Part shown: positions 22,975 to 34,445 of the stretch, piece after piece
How the letters are laid out: every line of letters starts with the position of its first letter
Numbering within the stretch: the first letter of the stretch is position 1
Origin: Diogma glabrata
Taxonomy: Eukaryota; Arthropoda; Insecta; Diptera; Cylindrotomidae
Direction of reading: 5' to 3'
DNA: 64,000 bases
Assembly (NCBI GenBank): GCA_963693315.1
Contig: OY856186.1
Span: 379,409,269-379,473,268 of the forward strand
The notes under the pieces: generated by a model
The model's database searches: none
Seen by the model: only the letters and a program-made list of their open reading frames with translations
Told to the model about the DNA's origin: nothing
Translations under genes and position numbers: made by a program

Positions 22975-25322
22975 ACAACCGACGAAATCTAGAAAACGGC
23001 TGAAGGGATTTGAAAAATTTTGAATTCTAAAAATAGGTACACTCAATGGTAAGAGCCGAAAGGACGATGTGTTCGATAACTGTACCGGAAGTGTGTCAAA
23101 AAAATCGTCAAGTGTGTCAAAACAAGGAAATTTGCATATTTTTTGCTTAAAAAACGTTCATTTTAAGTGATAACGAGTAGGAACATTGAATTTGGAGAAA
23201 TCTTGATGGTCGGGATTGGTATGTGAGACCAAAATCTAGATTATTGCATTATAAGTTTGTCAAAAAAATGTTGTCAAGTGTGTCAAAAGAAATATTTTTA
23301 TTTATTTTTTTACACAATTTTTTGGAAAATAAAATGAAATAAAAAAAATTATTTGTTTGATATGAAACTTTTTTATTTATTATTATTGAGAATTATGGCA
23401 TTATAAGTTTGTCAAAAAAATGTTGTCAAGTGTGTCAAAAGGAAGATTTTTATTTTTTTTAACCCAATTTTTTGGAAAAAAATAAAATTCATTTGTTTGA
23501 TGTGAATTTTTTTTATTATTATTATATTGAGAATTATGGCATCATAAGTTTGTCCAAAAAATGTTGTCAAGTGTGTCAAGAAAATGATTTCATTTATTTT
23601 TACTTCGGTCTTTTACTTCGGTCTGAAAGACCTAAGTATTACATTCATGAGCTCAAAGTGAAATTCTTACCCCCACTTTTTTTGGCATTTCTCGACGTTT
23701 TAGGACCTACTGATTCTAAAAAAGCAAAAAAAAAAAATATGTGTGTCTGTCTGCCGGCCGTCCGCCCGTCCGGCCGTCCGTCACAACCGACGAAATCTAG
23801 AAAACCGCTGAACGGATTTCAATATTTTTTTTTTCTAAAAATAGGTTTACTCAATGAAAAGAGCCGAAAGGACGATGTGTTTGATGACTGTACCGGAAGT
23901 GTGTCAAAAAAATCGTCAAGTGTGTCAAAACAAGGAAATTTGCATATTTTTTGGTTAAAAAACGTTCGTTTTAAGTGATTACGAGTAGAAACATTGAATT
24001 TGGAGAAATCTTGATGGTAGGGATTGGTATGTGAGACCAAAATCTAAATTATTGCATTATAAGTTTGTCAAAAAAATGTTGTCAAGTGTGTCAAAAGAAA
24101 GATTTTTATTTATTTTTTTACCTAATTTTTTGGAAAACAAATAAAATTATTGTTTGTTTGAAATGAGTTTTATTATTATTATTGAGAATTATGGCATTAT
24201 AAGTTTGTCAAAAAATAATGTCAAGTGTGTCAAAAAATAATTTCATTTATTTTTTAGCCAATTTTTTGGAAACAAAAATGTAGCTGTTTTTATGACGTAA
24301 ATATAATTGAAAATGAAATTGGACATGGACATTTTTGAATTTGTTATAGTTTTTGAAATATTTTTGGAATTTTGAAAAAGTTTATATTTTTGATTTTGTA
24401 ATAATTTTTGCATTATTTTTAGAATTTCTGAAAAAGTTTTAATTTTTGATTTCGTAAGAATTTTTGGAATATTTTAAGAATTTTGAAAAATTTTTAATTT
24501 TTGATTTTATTATAATTTTTGGAATTTTGAAAAAATTTTCAACTTTTGATTTTGTAATAATTTTTGCAATATTTTTAGAATTTTGGAAAAAGTTTGCATT
24601 TTTAAGAATTTTTGGATTATTATTGGAATTTAGAAAAAGTTTCAATATTTGATTTCATTCTAATTTTTGGAATATTTTTGGAATTTTGAAAAAGGTTTCA
24701 ATTTTTGATTTTGTTATAATTTTTGCAATATTTTTAGAATTTGGAAAAAAAATAGAATTTTTGAATTTTATATAGATATATATTTAGAATTTTGAAAAAA
24801 GCTTCATATTTTGATTTTGTAAGAATTTTTGGAATATTTTTAGAATTTTGAAAAATTTAAAATTTTTGATTTTATTATAATTTTGAAAAAAGTTTTAATT
24901 TTTGATTTTGTAATAATTTTTGCAATATTTTTAGAATCTTGGAAATGTTTGAATTTTTAAGAATTTTTGGAATATTATCGGAATTTAGAAAAAGTTTAAA
25001 TATTTGATTTCATTCTAGTTTTTGGAATATTTTTGGAATTTTGAAAAAGTTTGATTTTATTTAATTTAACAAAATTTTTGGATTTGGATTATAATTTTCC
25101 GGCAACGTATTGATATTTCGTGTTAGTTTTGTAATAAGTTTTTAAACAGATATAAAAATACTTGTACTTTAACAAAGAGTTATGTTTGATATACATCGCT
25201 GCCCAAAACTACAAACCATGTCCTCGTGAAAGTTTTTTGCCGAAAACTATATCAAAATCCTTTACCCAGACCGAAGTCTTGATATCTCAGAGCTGTGAGA
25301 TTTCAGCCCCTCCATATTTTCT
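22779..25322 (+). mobile_element. ACTTCGG-family repeat inserted in the virus-like sequence
   Basis: Left end TACTTCGGTCTGAAAGAC at 22779; the right end contains the inverse CAGACCGAAGTC at 25267-25278 and runs to 'cctccatatttt'. The left module is duplicated in tandem (22779-23600 and 23620 onward), each with CCGTCCGTCCGG repeats (22915-22975, 23755-23785), an 'acgaaatctagaaaac' block and several 'aagtgtgtcaaaa' blocks. From about 24330 to 25060 it is a low-complexity array of 'tttttgattttgtaataatt / tttttagaattttgaaaaa'. It has no coding capacity. A small stem (atctca/tgagat) lies near the right end. Other copies are at 433-585, 12945-14157 and 52320-52440. Confidence 0.85.
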
Positions 25323-26098
25323 CTTTTAAATTTGCATTATCGTCGCGGTTCATTTTTGATGATATACCTCAAGTCGAACCGAAGGGAACTATGTCATCCG
25401 TTGAATCTCCAAATTTCATGCCATCCAATTCTGATAATTATTTTTTAAATTCAGTAATCGAAATAATGTTTTATTTGAAATTTTCTAAGCAGTTCATTAT
25501 TAATCATTTTAATAATAATTATGTAAATACTAAGAATACTTTACCTTATTCAGCTTCTTCGTTAAAATCAGCAAAAATATACGTGTATGATAATATATCC
25601 AAGACGTACCTTATAGAAAGTCCAAATAGTCATAATTGGGGGTTCGATGGTGTGGAATTAGTAAAATTTGATATCGATTTACTAAAATTCAAATCTGATA
25701 GACAATACATATATTGCTGCTCTGCAACTGAAATTTTCATTGACTTTGATATCCATCAAAATATTTTATTAAATCACTATTCCCTTCATAAGATCTCACA
25801 GCCTGAAGTAATATCCATAGAAGGCGTGCCTGGTTGTGGAAAATTCACTTGGATTTTCAATAATCATAAGACCGGTTTGGATCTAGTTCTATGCGCTTCC
25901 AGAGAAGGAGTTATCTCAATTAAAGAAAAAGTTATGGAGTTCTGTAAAGTCAATAAATTGAATTTTTTAGCCATTGAATCTAACTACCGTACAATTGCAT
26001 CCTATCTTGTAAACTGCACTAAAAAATTTGACACGGTGTTTGTTGATGAATACCTTATGGTACACGCCGGATTTATTGGTCTTGTATGTTTCTTAAGT
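25323..26098 (+). pseudogene. Endogenous viral element: alphavirus-like superfamily 1 helicase, part 2
   Basis: The frame opens at the repeat border and stays open to the assembly gap. Its C-terminal third has the order of motifs of RNA-virus SF1 helicases (Viral_helicase1): motif I GVPGCGKFT (25823-25849), an SREG-containing motif Ia, an RTIASYL segment and motif II VDE-x-LM-x-H-x-G (from 26042). The helicase-family match points to virga/nege/kita-like plus-strand viruses. In motif I the usual Ser/Thr right after the P-loop lysine is replaced by Phe, which would impair nucleotide binding, and the gene is broken upstream, so it is not expected to be functional. Motifs III-VI and any polymerase domain would lie in or beyond the gap. 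The preceding 150 residues show no motif I can name. Confidence 0.85.
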
Positions 26099-26298
26099 NN
26101 NNNNNNNNNNNNNNNNNNNNNNNNNNNNNNNNNNNNNNNNNNNNNNNNNNNNNNNNNNNNNNNNNNNNNNNNNNNNNNNNNNNNNNNNNNNNNNNNNNNN
26201 NNNNNNNNNNNNNNNNNNNNNNNNNNNNNNNNNNNNNNNNNNNNNNNNNNNNNNNNNNNNNNNNNNNNNNNNNNNNNNNNNNNNNNNNNNNNNNNNNN
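26099..26298. other. Assembly gap (200 N)
   Basis: Exactly 200 unknown bases, a typical scaffolding placeholder. The true distance between the viral element and the transporter exon on its right is unknown, and the join itself is not proven by sequence. Confidence 0.99.
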
Positions 26299-27455
26299 AG
26301 CCGGAAACCACATCACTACTCCTAAGGATACCATAAATGTACCAAACTGAATTGTGTGTGTTATCAAAGTTGTTCTTAAGTGTTTTCTATGGTACAGCGG
26401 AAATGTTTGATCACGAACCAACTTTAAAAACGATAATACTGATCTTCTGTTTGCTCGATGGGTTGTATCTCCACTGTATTCATCGACAATCGATGTTACC
26501 TGAATTATAAATGATCTAATTTAAATTATCTACCTAACTTATATTTTTATATAAGGTACGTTTAACTCCTCAGCCTCGTTTCCATTATTAATTTTATGAA
26601 TTTGTTTTATAATTCGTATCGCTTGAATCTGACCATCATCCAGTAATACAAATTTTGGGCTTCAGGAAAAGCGAATAAAATCATAGCTGAAATAAAGCTT
26701 GGAAATCCACAAGCAATTAAGTATAGTCTCCATGGTTTAAAATTAGTCGAAATAAATGGTATGTAGAAACTCCACTCCTGATTTAGGATGAACAATGCAA
26801 TCCATGGAAACGCCAAAGAAACAACACCATATGTTACTGTTGCGCTGAAAATAACCTTAGATTGGTTTTGTTTGTTATGAAATTCACTTAAATAAACATA
26901 AATTGTAGCTGATGAACCAGAAATACTGAAATCAAATGTAAAAATATTAACCGTTTTTCATTATTTACGAAAATATTACAAAAATCCACTTAAGAAACGG
27001 AAAATCAATAAGAACCAAAATCCATTTGCAAAACTTGAGATCACCGTGAATAAAAATGATAGGAGTAAGGTTGACTGAATAATTCTTTTCCGTCCATACA
27101 AATCAGCTAAAAAACCCCATAAATGTGAACTAACAATTATTCCAAAAAACGATATTGATCCTAGAATGCCTTTGTCTTGCGTTGATAGTTGCAAATCACA
27201 TTGAGCTATTGGAAGAACATAGCCTAATCCAGCACTTGTTTCAGCTACTGTTTGTGTTACTATAACTCCGGATAAGAAAATTAATATTATATTGAACTTT
27301 CCAAATCCTGTCAATGATATAACATCATCAAATAGTGTTGTTTTCTTCTGTTGAATTTCAGATTCTGTCAAATTAATTTTTTTGGCTTTAATATGATCAG
27401 TAGCTTTGAGAAGGTGTTTCTCACCTCTGTGAATGTGTTCTCGTTTTTCATTCAT
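26299..27455 (-). pseudogene. SV2-like MFS transporter, copy 1 (frameshifted, cut by gap)
   Basis: Paralogue of the intact gene at 32574-34445, of the synaptic vesicle glycoprotein 2-like group of the major facilitator superfamily. Exons on the minus strand are 27455-27425, 27364-26980, 26925-26560 and 26499 to the gap. The three introns are 60, 54 and 60 bp, the same lengths as in copy 2. The TGFGKFN start, the PIAQCDL loop and the GFLADLYGRKR signature between helices 2 and 3 are kept. Exon 3 is 366 bases instead of 367: one base is missing at about 26658 (gggcttcagg against gggctttcagg), which shifts the frame after FPEA and brings a stop about 15 codons later. Exons 5-6 would be in or past the gap. 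It is called a pseudogene on the frameshift; a sequencing error at a T-run is the alternative. Exon 1 could also be read through, since the first intron is a multiple of three without stops. Confidence 0.8.
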
Positions 27456-28473
27456 ATCCCAACTCTTGTAAATTCAGTTTGAACGATTAAAGAACAATTT
27501 ACTTTTATTTTCCAACGTCAACATTTGTTAGTTTTTAGCTTTAGTTACGATAACATTCTTTCTTGAGATAAAAAAATTAAAATTTAAAATAAATCAAGAT
27601 TAATGATTACCCCAAGGATGGGTTGAATAATATTTTTCGTGATGTTACCATTTGCTTGTTGTGTAGAAATGCTAATGACTCATTCATTCTTCATTCAAAA
27701 TTGTGAAATGTTTCCTGTTGAATTTATGTTTAAAACTAGATAATCAATAACTTGTCAAAGCAGAGCCTAATTATTATAATGTTAAACTTTTCTCCTTATA
27801 TCTTTTGTAAACTTCTTGTGTTTTAGATAAATATTGTTTAAGTAAATAAAAAATATCTCAGTTATCGTAAAACAAACTGTAATATCAGTTGTCAACCAGT
27901 TTAAAAATTACATCATAAGCAAATACATAGCTGTGACGAGTTCTATACGCAAGCGTCACTCAAAATTGATCATTACCTTAACCAACATACTGTGCAACAT
28001 CCAAATTTTAATTTGTTTTACAATTTAGAGGAAGAAGTCTGAATCCAAATCTTAAAAGTAGGCGATTTCACTAAATCGATGAACTTCACCGTTTTTTTTA
28101 TTTCTTACGGGTGGATGCAAGGAGGATATCTGCTCCCTAAGTTCCAAATTCTACGAATTATTTTAATCTAAAATTCAATAACTTGAGACGAATATAATAG
28201 AAAAAAAATGTTTGGAAAACAACAATTGTGGGCTTCCACTCCCTGAAGGTTTCAAGGGTATCACGATAATAACTAAATGTAGAAAGGCAAGGCTACTAAG
28301 TTGCAATGACTTGGTACTAAATTATACGTCTGACGTACTGTATCGATTGGCTCTGTTTCTATTCTTGCTCTAAAGTAAGAGTCAAAACCATGAAACACAG
28401 ATTATTATCCTAACTTCAGTTCTTACTCCATATCAAAATAAAAAAAAGAAGGCAGTCTTAAGGACTGCCGACA
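27456..28473. other. Intergenic, nothing recognised
   Basis: Upstream flank of transporter copy 1. Only a perfect short palindrome (ggcagtcttaaggactgcc, 28451-28469) next to the following element stands out. Confidence 0.4.
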
Positions 28474-29025
28474 GAAGTGAAAACTTAAAACTTAAAACTG
28501 TGTTTTTGTCGTCTTAATACAACAAAATCTTTACTTAATTTACCACCCTTCCGCACTGTTATTAACCGAGAAATACATCAAATTCAATAAAATAGCAAAA
28601 ACCAAAATATGAATCAAGAGAACGAGAGTAAAATTATTTACAATATATTATCATTAATTTCAACAATACTTAGGTTATTCGTACTATCAATTGCGTTTTC
28701 ATTATTAAAACGTGTAAAGAAAAACACACAAATCAAATATAACACATCAATTTTTTTTATTTTACTTAAAAATACAACAAAATCTTTACTTACTGTATCA
28801 CACTTACACACCATACTTAAATCGAAAAAAAAAAAATCAAATTCAATAAAAAAACAAAAAACAACAAATTATAAATCAAGAAAATAAGAAAATAACAAAT
28901 GATTATAATTTATCTCTTTTAATATTTATATTATATTGAATATTTATTTAGCGTGACGATGACTCGAATATATAAATTTTCGTCCATAAAAAATCGCACA
29001 ACGCACCTAAAGAAGTTTTCACTTC
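28474..29025. mobile_element. 552-bp element with GAAGTGAAAACTT terminal inverted repeats
   Basis: GAAGTGAAAACTT at 28474-28486 is mirrored exactly by AAGTTTTCACTTC at 29013-29025. The left end with its 'actgccgaca' flank recurs at 46297-46320, and the right end recurs at 31520-31540 and 49395-49415, so this is a dispersed family. The interior is A-rich and non-coding; the 92-codon open frame inside is low complexity. Confidence 0.65.
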
Positions 29026-29429
29026 AAAAATGGTACAATAATTACCAACAGAAAAGAGAAAAAATAAAAAAAGAAAACAACAACAAAAAGTATAAAAAAA
29101 CAATGCATTCTAAATATTACTTCGCATAAACGTCATACTGTGCTAAAAGACAAATGCAATAACCTTAAAAAACTTCACTATTGATAAGTTTAAATACTGT
29201 AAATTGTCCGCAGCCTTAAACTGTGTTTAAATCAATCTTTTGTGATGAAGATGTCAACTCAACCCATTGAAAGAGAAATACATATTAAAACAGCAGTTTA
29301 TATTTTCCTTATTTTATTTCACGGTTATGAAATTATGGAAAATAATGATGGGAGACCAATATTTTATTATTTTCAATCTGCCAAAAAACTATTTAATTTT
29401 TTTGTTAATATCGAAATCTTATATATTAA
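29026..29429. other. AT-rich flank, nothing firm
   Basis: An 88-codon open stretch (29242-29508) overlaps the start of the following tandem repeat and has no family features. Confidence 0.4.
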
Positions 29430-30763
29430 TATGCTAAAAAAAACTTTCTGGAGCCTAAGGCTTTTTTATTCGAATTTTAAATCATTTCAAATTTTCAGTG
29501 TTAACTGATATTAGTGTATAGTGCCTTCTATACAATATCAAATGGAATTGCCCAAGTCTTTTCTTTGTTTTTTTATTATTATTATTTAGTATTATATATT
29601 TTCTTTTCAAATTTCAATTTAGTTTATGCATTGATTTAGGATTGGATAGACGTGTTATTTCTCTATGTTTTTTTATTATTCTTATTTTTCTGATTTTCTT
29701 TGATTTAATTATTATGATGTTAATGGTGAAATGAATGTTGTGAATGAATGATAATGATATGAGTGAGTTCATGCATTGATTTAGTTAGGTTTGATTTTCT
29801 TTGATTTAATTATTATGGTGTTAATGGTGAAATGAATGTTGTGAATGAATGATAATGGTATGAGTGAGTTTATGCATTGATTTAGTTAGTATTTTATATT
29901 TTCTTTTCAAATTTCAATTTAGTTTATGCCTTGATTTATCAGTGGACAGACGTGTTATTTTTCTTTGTTTTTTTATCTTATATATTAATACGCTAAAAAA
30001 ACTTTCTGGAGCCTAAGGCTTTTTTATTCGAATTTTGATTCATTTCAAATTTTCACTGCTAACTGATATTAGTGTAACCTAGGTTTAAAAGATTTTTGGG
30101 ATTTTTCGGATCATAAATAAAACAGTTATAGACGAATTAAGATGTATTTTTGAATTTAACGGCCCCCTCCTATACAATATCAAATGGAATTGCCCAAGTC
30201 TTTTCTTTGTTTTTCTATTATTATTATTTAGTATTTTATATTTTCTTTTCAAATTTCAATTTAGTTTATGCATTGATTTTGGAGTGGATAGACGTGTTAT
30301 TTTTCTTTGTTTTTTTATTAGTATTATTTTTCTTTGATTTAATTATTATGGTGTTAATGGTGAAATGAATGTTGTCAATGGATGATAATGGTATGAGTGA
30401 GTTTATGGATTGATTTAGCTAGCTCTGATTTTCTTTGTTTTCATTATTATGGTGTTAATGGTGAAATGAATGTTGTGAATGAATGATAATGGTATGAGTG
30501 AGTTTATGCATTGGGTTAGTTAGTATTTTATATTTTCTTTTCAAATTTTAATTTCGTTTATGCATTGATTTAAGAGTGGATAGACGTGTTATATTTCTTT
30601 GTTTTTTTATTATTATTATTTTCCTTTGATTTTCTTTGATTTAATCATTATGGGGTTAATGGTGAAATGAATGTTGTGAATGAATGATAATGGTATGAGT
30701 GAGTTTATGCATTGATTTAGGAGTGGATAGACGTATTATTTTTCTTTGTTTTTTTTATTATTA
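29430..30763. repeat. Compound minisatellite, about 220-bp mixed units
   Basis: Recurring blocks appear in changing order. They are 'ttctggagcctaaggctttt' (29447, 30003), 'atattttcttttcaaattt' (29597, 29907, 30238, 30530), 'ggatagacgtgttattt' (29643, 29944, 30285, 30577, 30725) and 'gttaatggtgaaatgaatg' (29720, 29820, 30353, 30456, 30657), followed by 'gaatgataatggtatgagtg'. The short open frame at 30150-30368 is a translation of this array. Confidence 0.85.
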
Positions 30764-31184
30764 CTAGGAGGGCCCGGCATGCTTCGCTGCGGTTATAAAT
30801 AAAGTTTTTGCGTAGACATTTTGTTGACGTAGAAGCAATGATTTCAAAAAGTGGTAATGAGAAATGCTAGCATATAAATTTTAATTTTTCTAAATATATG
30901 AATGAAAAATAGTCAGAACTCTAGCTGATCAGTTCGGATATATGAAAAATTAGCGATCAAATAAGCTTACTTGAAAGCTTATTTGATCGCTAATTTTTCA
31001 TATATCCGAACTGATCAGCTAGAGTTCTGATTATTTTTCATTTACATATTAAAAAAGAAAAATTAAAAATTATATGCTTGCATTTCTCATTACCACTTTT
31101 TGAAATCATTGCTTCTACGTCAACAAAATGTCTACGCAAAAAACTTAATTTATAAGATTAGCGAAGCACGCCGGGCCCTCCTAG
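30764..31184. mobile_element. 421-bp almost perfect palindrome with CTAGGAGGGCCCGGC termini
   Basis: Starts CTAGGAGGGCCCGGC and ends with its exact inverse. The two arms of about 205 bp pair almost throughout and meet at a 6-bp centre (acttga, 30969-30974). The immediate flanks ttattatta/tgataataa also pair, so no target duplication can be read. It sits at the end of the minisatellite. Foldback-type MITE by structure; superfamily unknown. Confidence 0.85.
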
Positions 31185-31199
31185 TGATAATAATTTGAA

Positions 31200-31560
31200 C
31201 AAAACGGTAAAGGACAGTAGCAATCACTTTAAAAAACTTCATTATCGATCAATTTAAAATTCGTAAAAAGAAATGTTTACGATTTTTATGAATTCATAAA
31301 TAAAAAAACAATAATTTTATTGGTATTTAATGAAAATCAAAAAAACAACAACAAAAAAATGTACCACTCCAGAAATTGAACTCTTGACCTATAGAACCTC
31401 AGTCGACCGCGATATCCGTATGGCAATTTGAAACGTTACTACCGAGTATAGGTATTTTATACTAAAATAAATTAGATGACGATAATTTGAATATATAAAT
31501 TTAACCCAATACAAAATCACGCAAGTTTTCACTTCAAAAATCAAAGGCAAACAAATCCAA
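31200..31560 (-). mobile_element. SINE-like repeat with degenerate tRNA head
   Basis: On the minus strand, 31440-31370 reads as a decayed tRNA (TGGATA-like A-box region near 'ggatatcgcggtcgac', B-box-like GAGTTCAATTTC). A related copy is at 49080-49430, where the B box GAGTTCAATTCC is nearer consensus. Both are flanked by the same 'aatttaaaattcgta..gaaat' and 'aagttttcacttcaaaaat' blocks. Confidence 0.6.
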
Positions 31561-32477
31561 AGAAACATCGTAAATTAATTTATTATATTATATTTGACAG
31601 AATAATAGAAATTGGGTCATTTTTACAAATGTAATGGTAAAGAGCGCATATGAAACTTTCATCAAAGTGTCCAACGAAAATAAGTTTTCGGTTGTTCAGA
31701 ATTTATTAAATGTGAGATTGTAGCCTTTGATTTTTGTGTTCATTGTCATTATGTTTATTTATATGATTAAAATAGCGCTATGAGAGATGTTGTTATACAT
31801 ATTAATTCTCATTTAACTGGATTTATATGTTGTGGCGTGAGGGCAGTCAATGTATATTTGAAAGGAAACGAAGGTAGTAAATTTTCGCTAATAAAACATC
31901 TGACATTCTGTTCGAACAGATCATTTATTAGATACAATGTTTTGTGGTTTTGTGATTTCATTTGAAAGTTGCCTAATTTTGCAACCAATTTATTAGACAA
32001 GGTGACACATATTGTTCATAGCAAACTAATTGGCCTTATTTGGATGTGATCTGTGCTTTGCTTTGTTAAATATTATCCCGGTTGACAAAAATTTCGTACG
32101 CATCGCACTACACGGTTACCTTGGCTTTGCAGGTCTCTTTATTTCGTTAACAGAACTATAATGCTTGACTTCAAATTTTATCAATTTTTCTGCTTTCAAC
32201 TTTCATATAAAGATCATCTGGATGGCGTAGTTTTAAATCGAATACTATATAATGTTTAGAGAAGTAAATTTTGTAGTCATTATAGATTATAATCGAAAGT
32301 AACAGACAAAAAAATCGATAATGTCACCAACAGGGTTGCACTTTTTTTAAGATACACTTCTTCTTATGCAGGTCATTGTTTTAGTTTGAAATTTGTATTA
32401 GCTACTGTGTGTTGAATTTCGCATGGATCATTTAAAACAAGAAATTAACTTATTCATATTTGCAAATATAAAAATGT
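31561..32477. other. Intergenic, nothing recognised
   Basis: Downstream flank of transporter copy 2. The paired 60-codon open frames on the two strands have no family features. Confidence 0.4.
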
Positions 32478-32483
32478 TTTATT
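32478..32483 (-). promoter_or_regulatory. Candidate polyadenylation signal of transporter copy 2
   Basis: AATAAA on the minus strand about 90 bases past the deduced stop codon; inferred from position. Confidence 0.5.
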
Positions 32484-32573
32484 TAATTAAAAATTAAGGC
32501 GTTTTAAATGAAATAGACCTCTGTACTTCTAAGATTTCTACTAACGAAAAAATTGGAGTCTTCAGATACGTTG

Positions 32574-34445
32574 TTATTTTTTGTATTGTTTAAAAATGTT
32601 TGGTATAAAAAACGAAAGAAAAGCACAAACTGAAATAAAAAATAAATTAATTGAAACAAAGAAGTATTCAAAAAAAAATTAAAGTTACCAAAAAGTTCTA
32701 TTGAAAATAACCAAAATGTTCCATTGCAGCTATATTGTAACAAAAATCCAACTAAACTTGAGCCAAAAACACTTCCTAAACGGCCCATCATTAACGAAAT
32801 ACACATTGCCATTGCTCTTAAATTGGTCGGATATAACTCTACTGCAGCTAAATTAATAATTGGCGTTACAACTCCAGCTAAAACAAAAACCATAAATAGA
32901 AATAAAGCTATTGTTGGTGACGTAGTAAATGTCATAATTATCCCTGCTCCTCCACACATAATTAAAATGAATAAGATAATCGGTAGTTTGCCAACATAAT
33001 TCACTACAAATCCAGAAGCAACGAATCCAAATAAAGACATAGCTCCTGTGTAAAAATAAATAGAAAATGCACTAAAATCCAATTTACCGCTACATTCATC
33101 TAACTGTGGAATTAAACAAAAATTTAATATTTAGGACTAGGCCTTTGTAATTGGAAATGGCTGTTACAAAACTGGTAGCGTTTACAGTCTCTTGAGAGTC
33201 AAATGAGATAGTGGATGTAAGAATTTCACATAGAGTAATTTTTTCATTAGGAAACTTGTTGATATATTCAGCCAAGATATTTGTTATAGCTGGAAACCAC
33301 ATCACTACACCTAAGCCTACCATAAATGTACCAAATTGAATTGTGTGTGTTATCAATGTTGTTCTTAAATGTATTCTATGGTACAGTGGAAATGTTTGAT
33401 CACGAACCAATTTTAAAAACGATAATATTGATTTGGTATTTCCTCGATGGGTTGAGTCTCCACTGTATTCATCGACAATCCATGTTATCTGTGTTAAAAA
33501 TTGAAATTTTATTTAAAATTTAATTCACAGTTGTATACGAGAAGTTACATTTAAGGCTTTAGCCTTGATTCCATTATTAATTTGATGAATGTGTTTTATA
33601 ATTTTTATCGCCTTGTTTTGATTACCTTCAAGTAGCACAAACTTCGGGCTTTCAGGAAAAGCATATAAAATAATAACGCAAATAAAACTTGACAATCCAC
33701 AAGCAATTAAGTATAGCCGCCATGGTTTAAAATCAATCAAAATAACTGGTATGTAAAAACTCCAACCTTGATTGAGGATGAGTAATGCAATCCATGGAAA
33801 CACCAAAGATACAAAACCATATGTTACTGTAGCGCTGAAAATAACCTTTGATTGGTTTTGTTTGTTATGAAATTCACTTAAATATACATAAATTGAAGCT
33901 GATGAACCAGAAATACTGAAATAAAATATAAAGATATTAACCGTTTTTCATTATTAACGAAAATATTACAAAAATCCACTTAAGAAACGGAAAATCAATA
34001 AGAACCAAAATCCATTTGCAAGGCTTGAGATCACCGTGAATAAAAATGATAGGAGCAAGGTTAATTGAATAATTCTTTTGCGTCCATACACATCAGCTAA
34101 AAAACCCCATAAATGTGAACTAACAATAATTCCAAAAAAGGATATTGATCCTAGAATCCCTTTATCTTGTGTTGTTAATTGTAAATCACATTGAGCAATT
34201 GGAAGTACAAATCCTAATCCAGCACTTGTTTCAGCTACTGTTTGTGTAACTATAATCCCTGATAAAATAATTAATATAATATTAAATTTTCCGAATCCTG
34301 TCAATGAGATAACATCGTCGAATAGTGTTGGTGGCTCTTCATGATACTCTGGTTCTATAAAAAAAAATTATTATAATAAATTGAATGCCATTTATTTATT
34401 ATTACACTTTCAACCTTCTGGAATGTCTTCCAGTTTATCATTCAT
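32574..34445 (-). CDS. SV2-like MFS transporter, copy 2 (complete, six exons)
   Basis: Membrane transporter of the major facilitator superfamily, closest in pattern to insect synaptic vesicle glycoprotein 2-like proteins; the substrate cannot be told. Exons on the minus strand are 34445-34415, 34354-33970, 33915-33549, 33488-33168, 33103-32689 and 32629-32574. The introns are 54-64 bp, all GT-AG. They sum to 1575 bases, exactly 524 codons plus TAA, the usual length of the family. Landmarks are TGFGKFN (29-35) before helix 1, PIAQCDLQL, the loop 2-3 signature GFLADVYGRKR (94-104), FRFLSGFF in helix 4, PWRLYLIACG, FPESPKF, the long extracellular loop with cysteines before helix 7, and AVELYPTNLRAMAMC...GRLGS. 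The last exon gives VCAFLSFFIP at the end of helix 12. Exon joins were checked by phase. It is a tandem paralogue of 26299-27455 in the same orientation, 5 kb away. Confidence 0.93.

Noticed and set aside
22864..23978. Open frames with Gly-Arg-Pro-Asp repeats and a 168-codon frame
   Set aside because: They lie inside the ACTTCGG repeat, with the CCGTCC minisatellite giving the repeated residues.
25188..25322. Helitron-type 3' end (hairpin near the ACTTCGG element terminus)
   Set aside because: A small stem is present, but there is no CTRR end and no 5' TC start, so a Helitron call is not supported.
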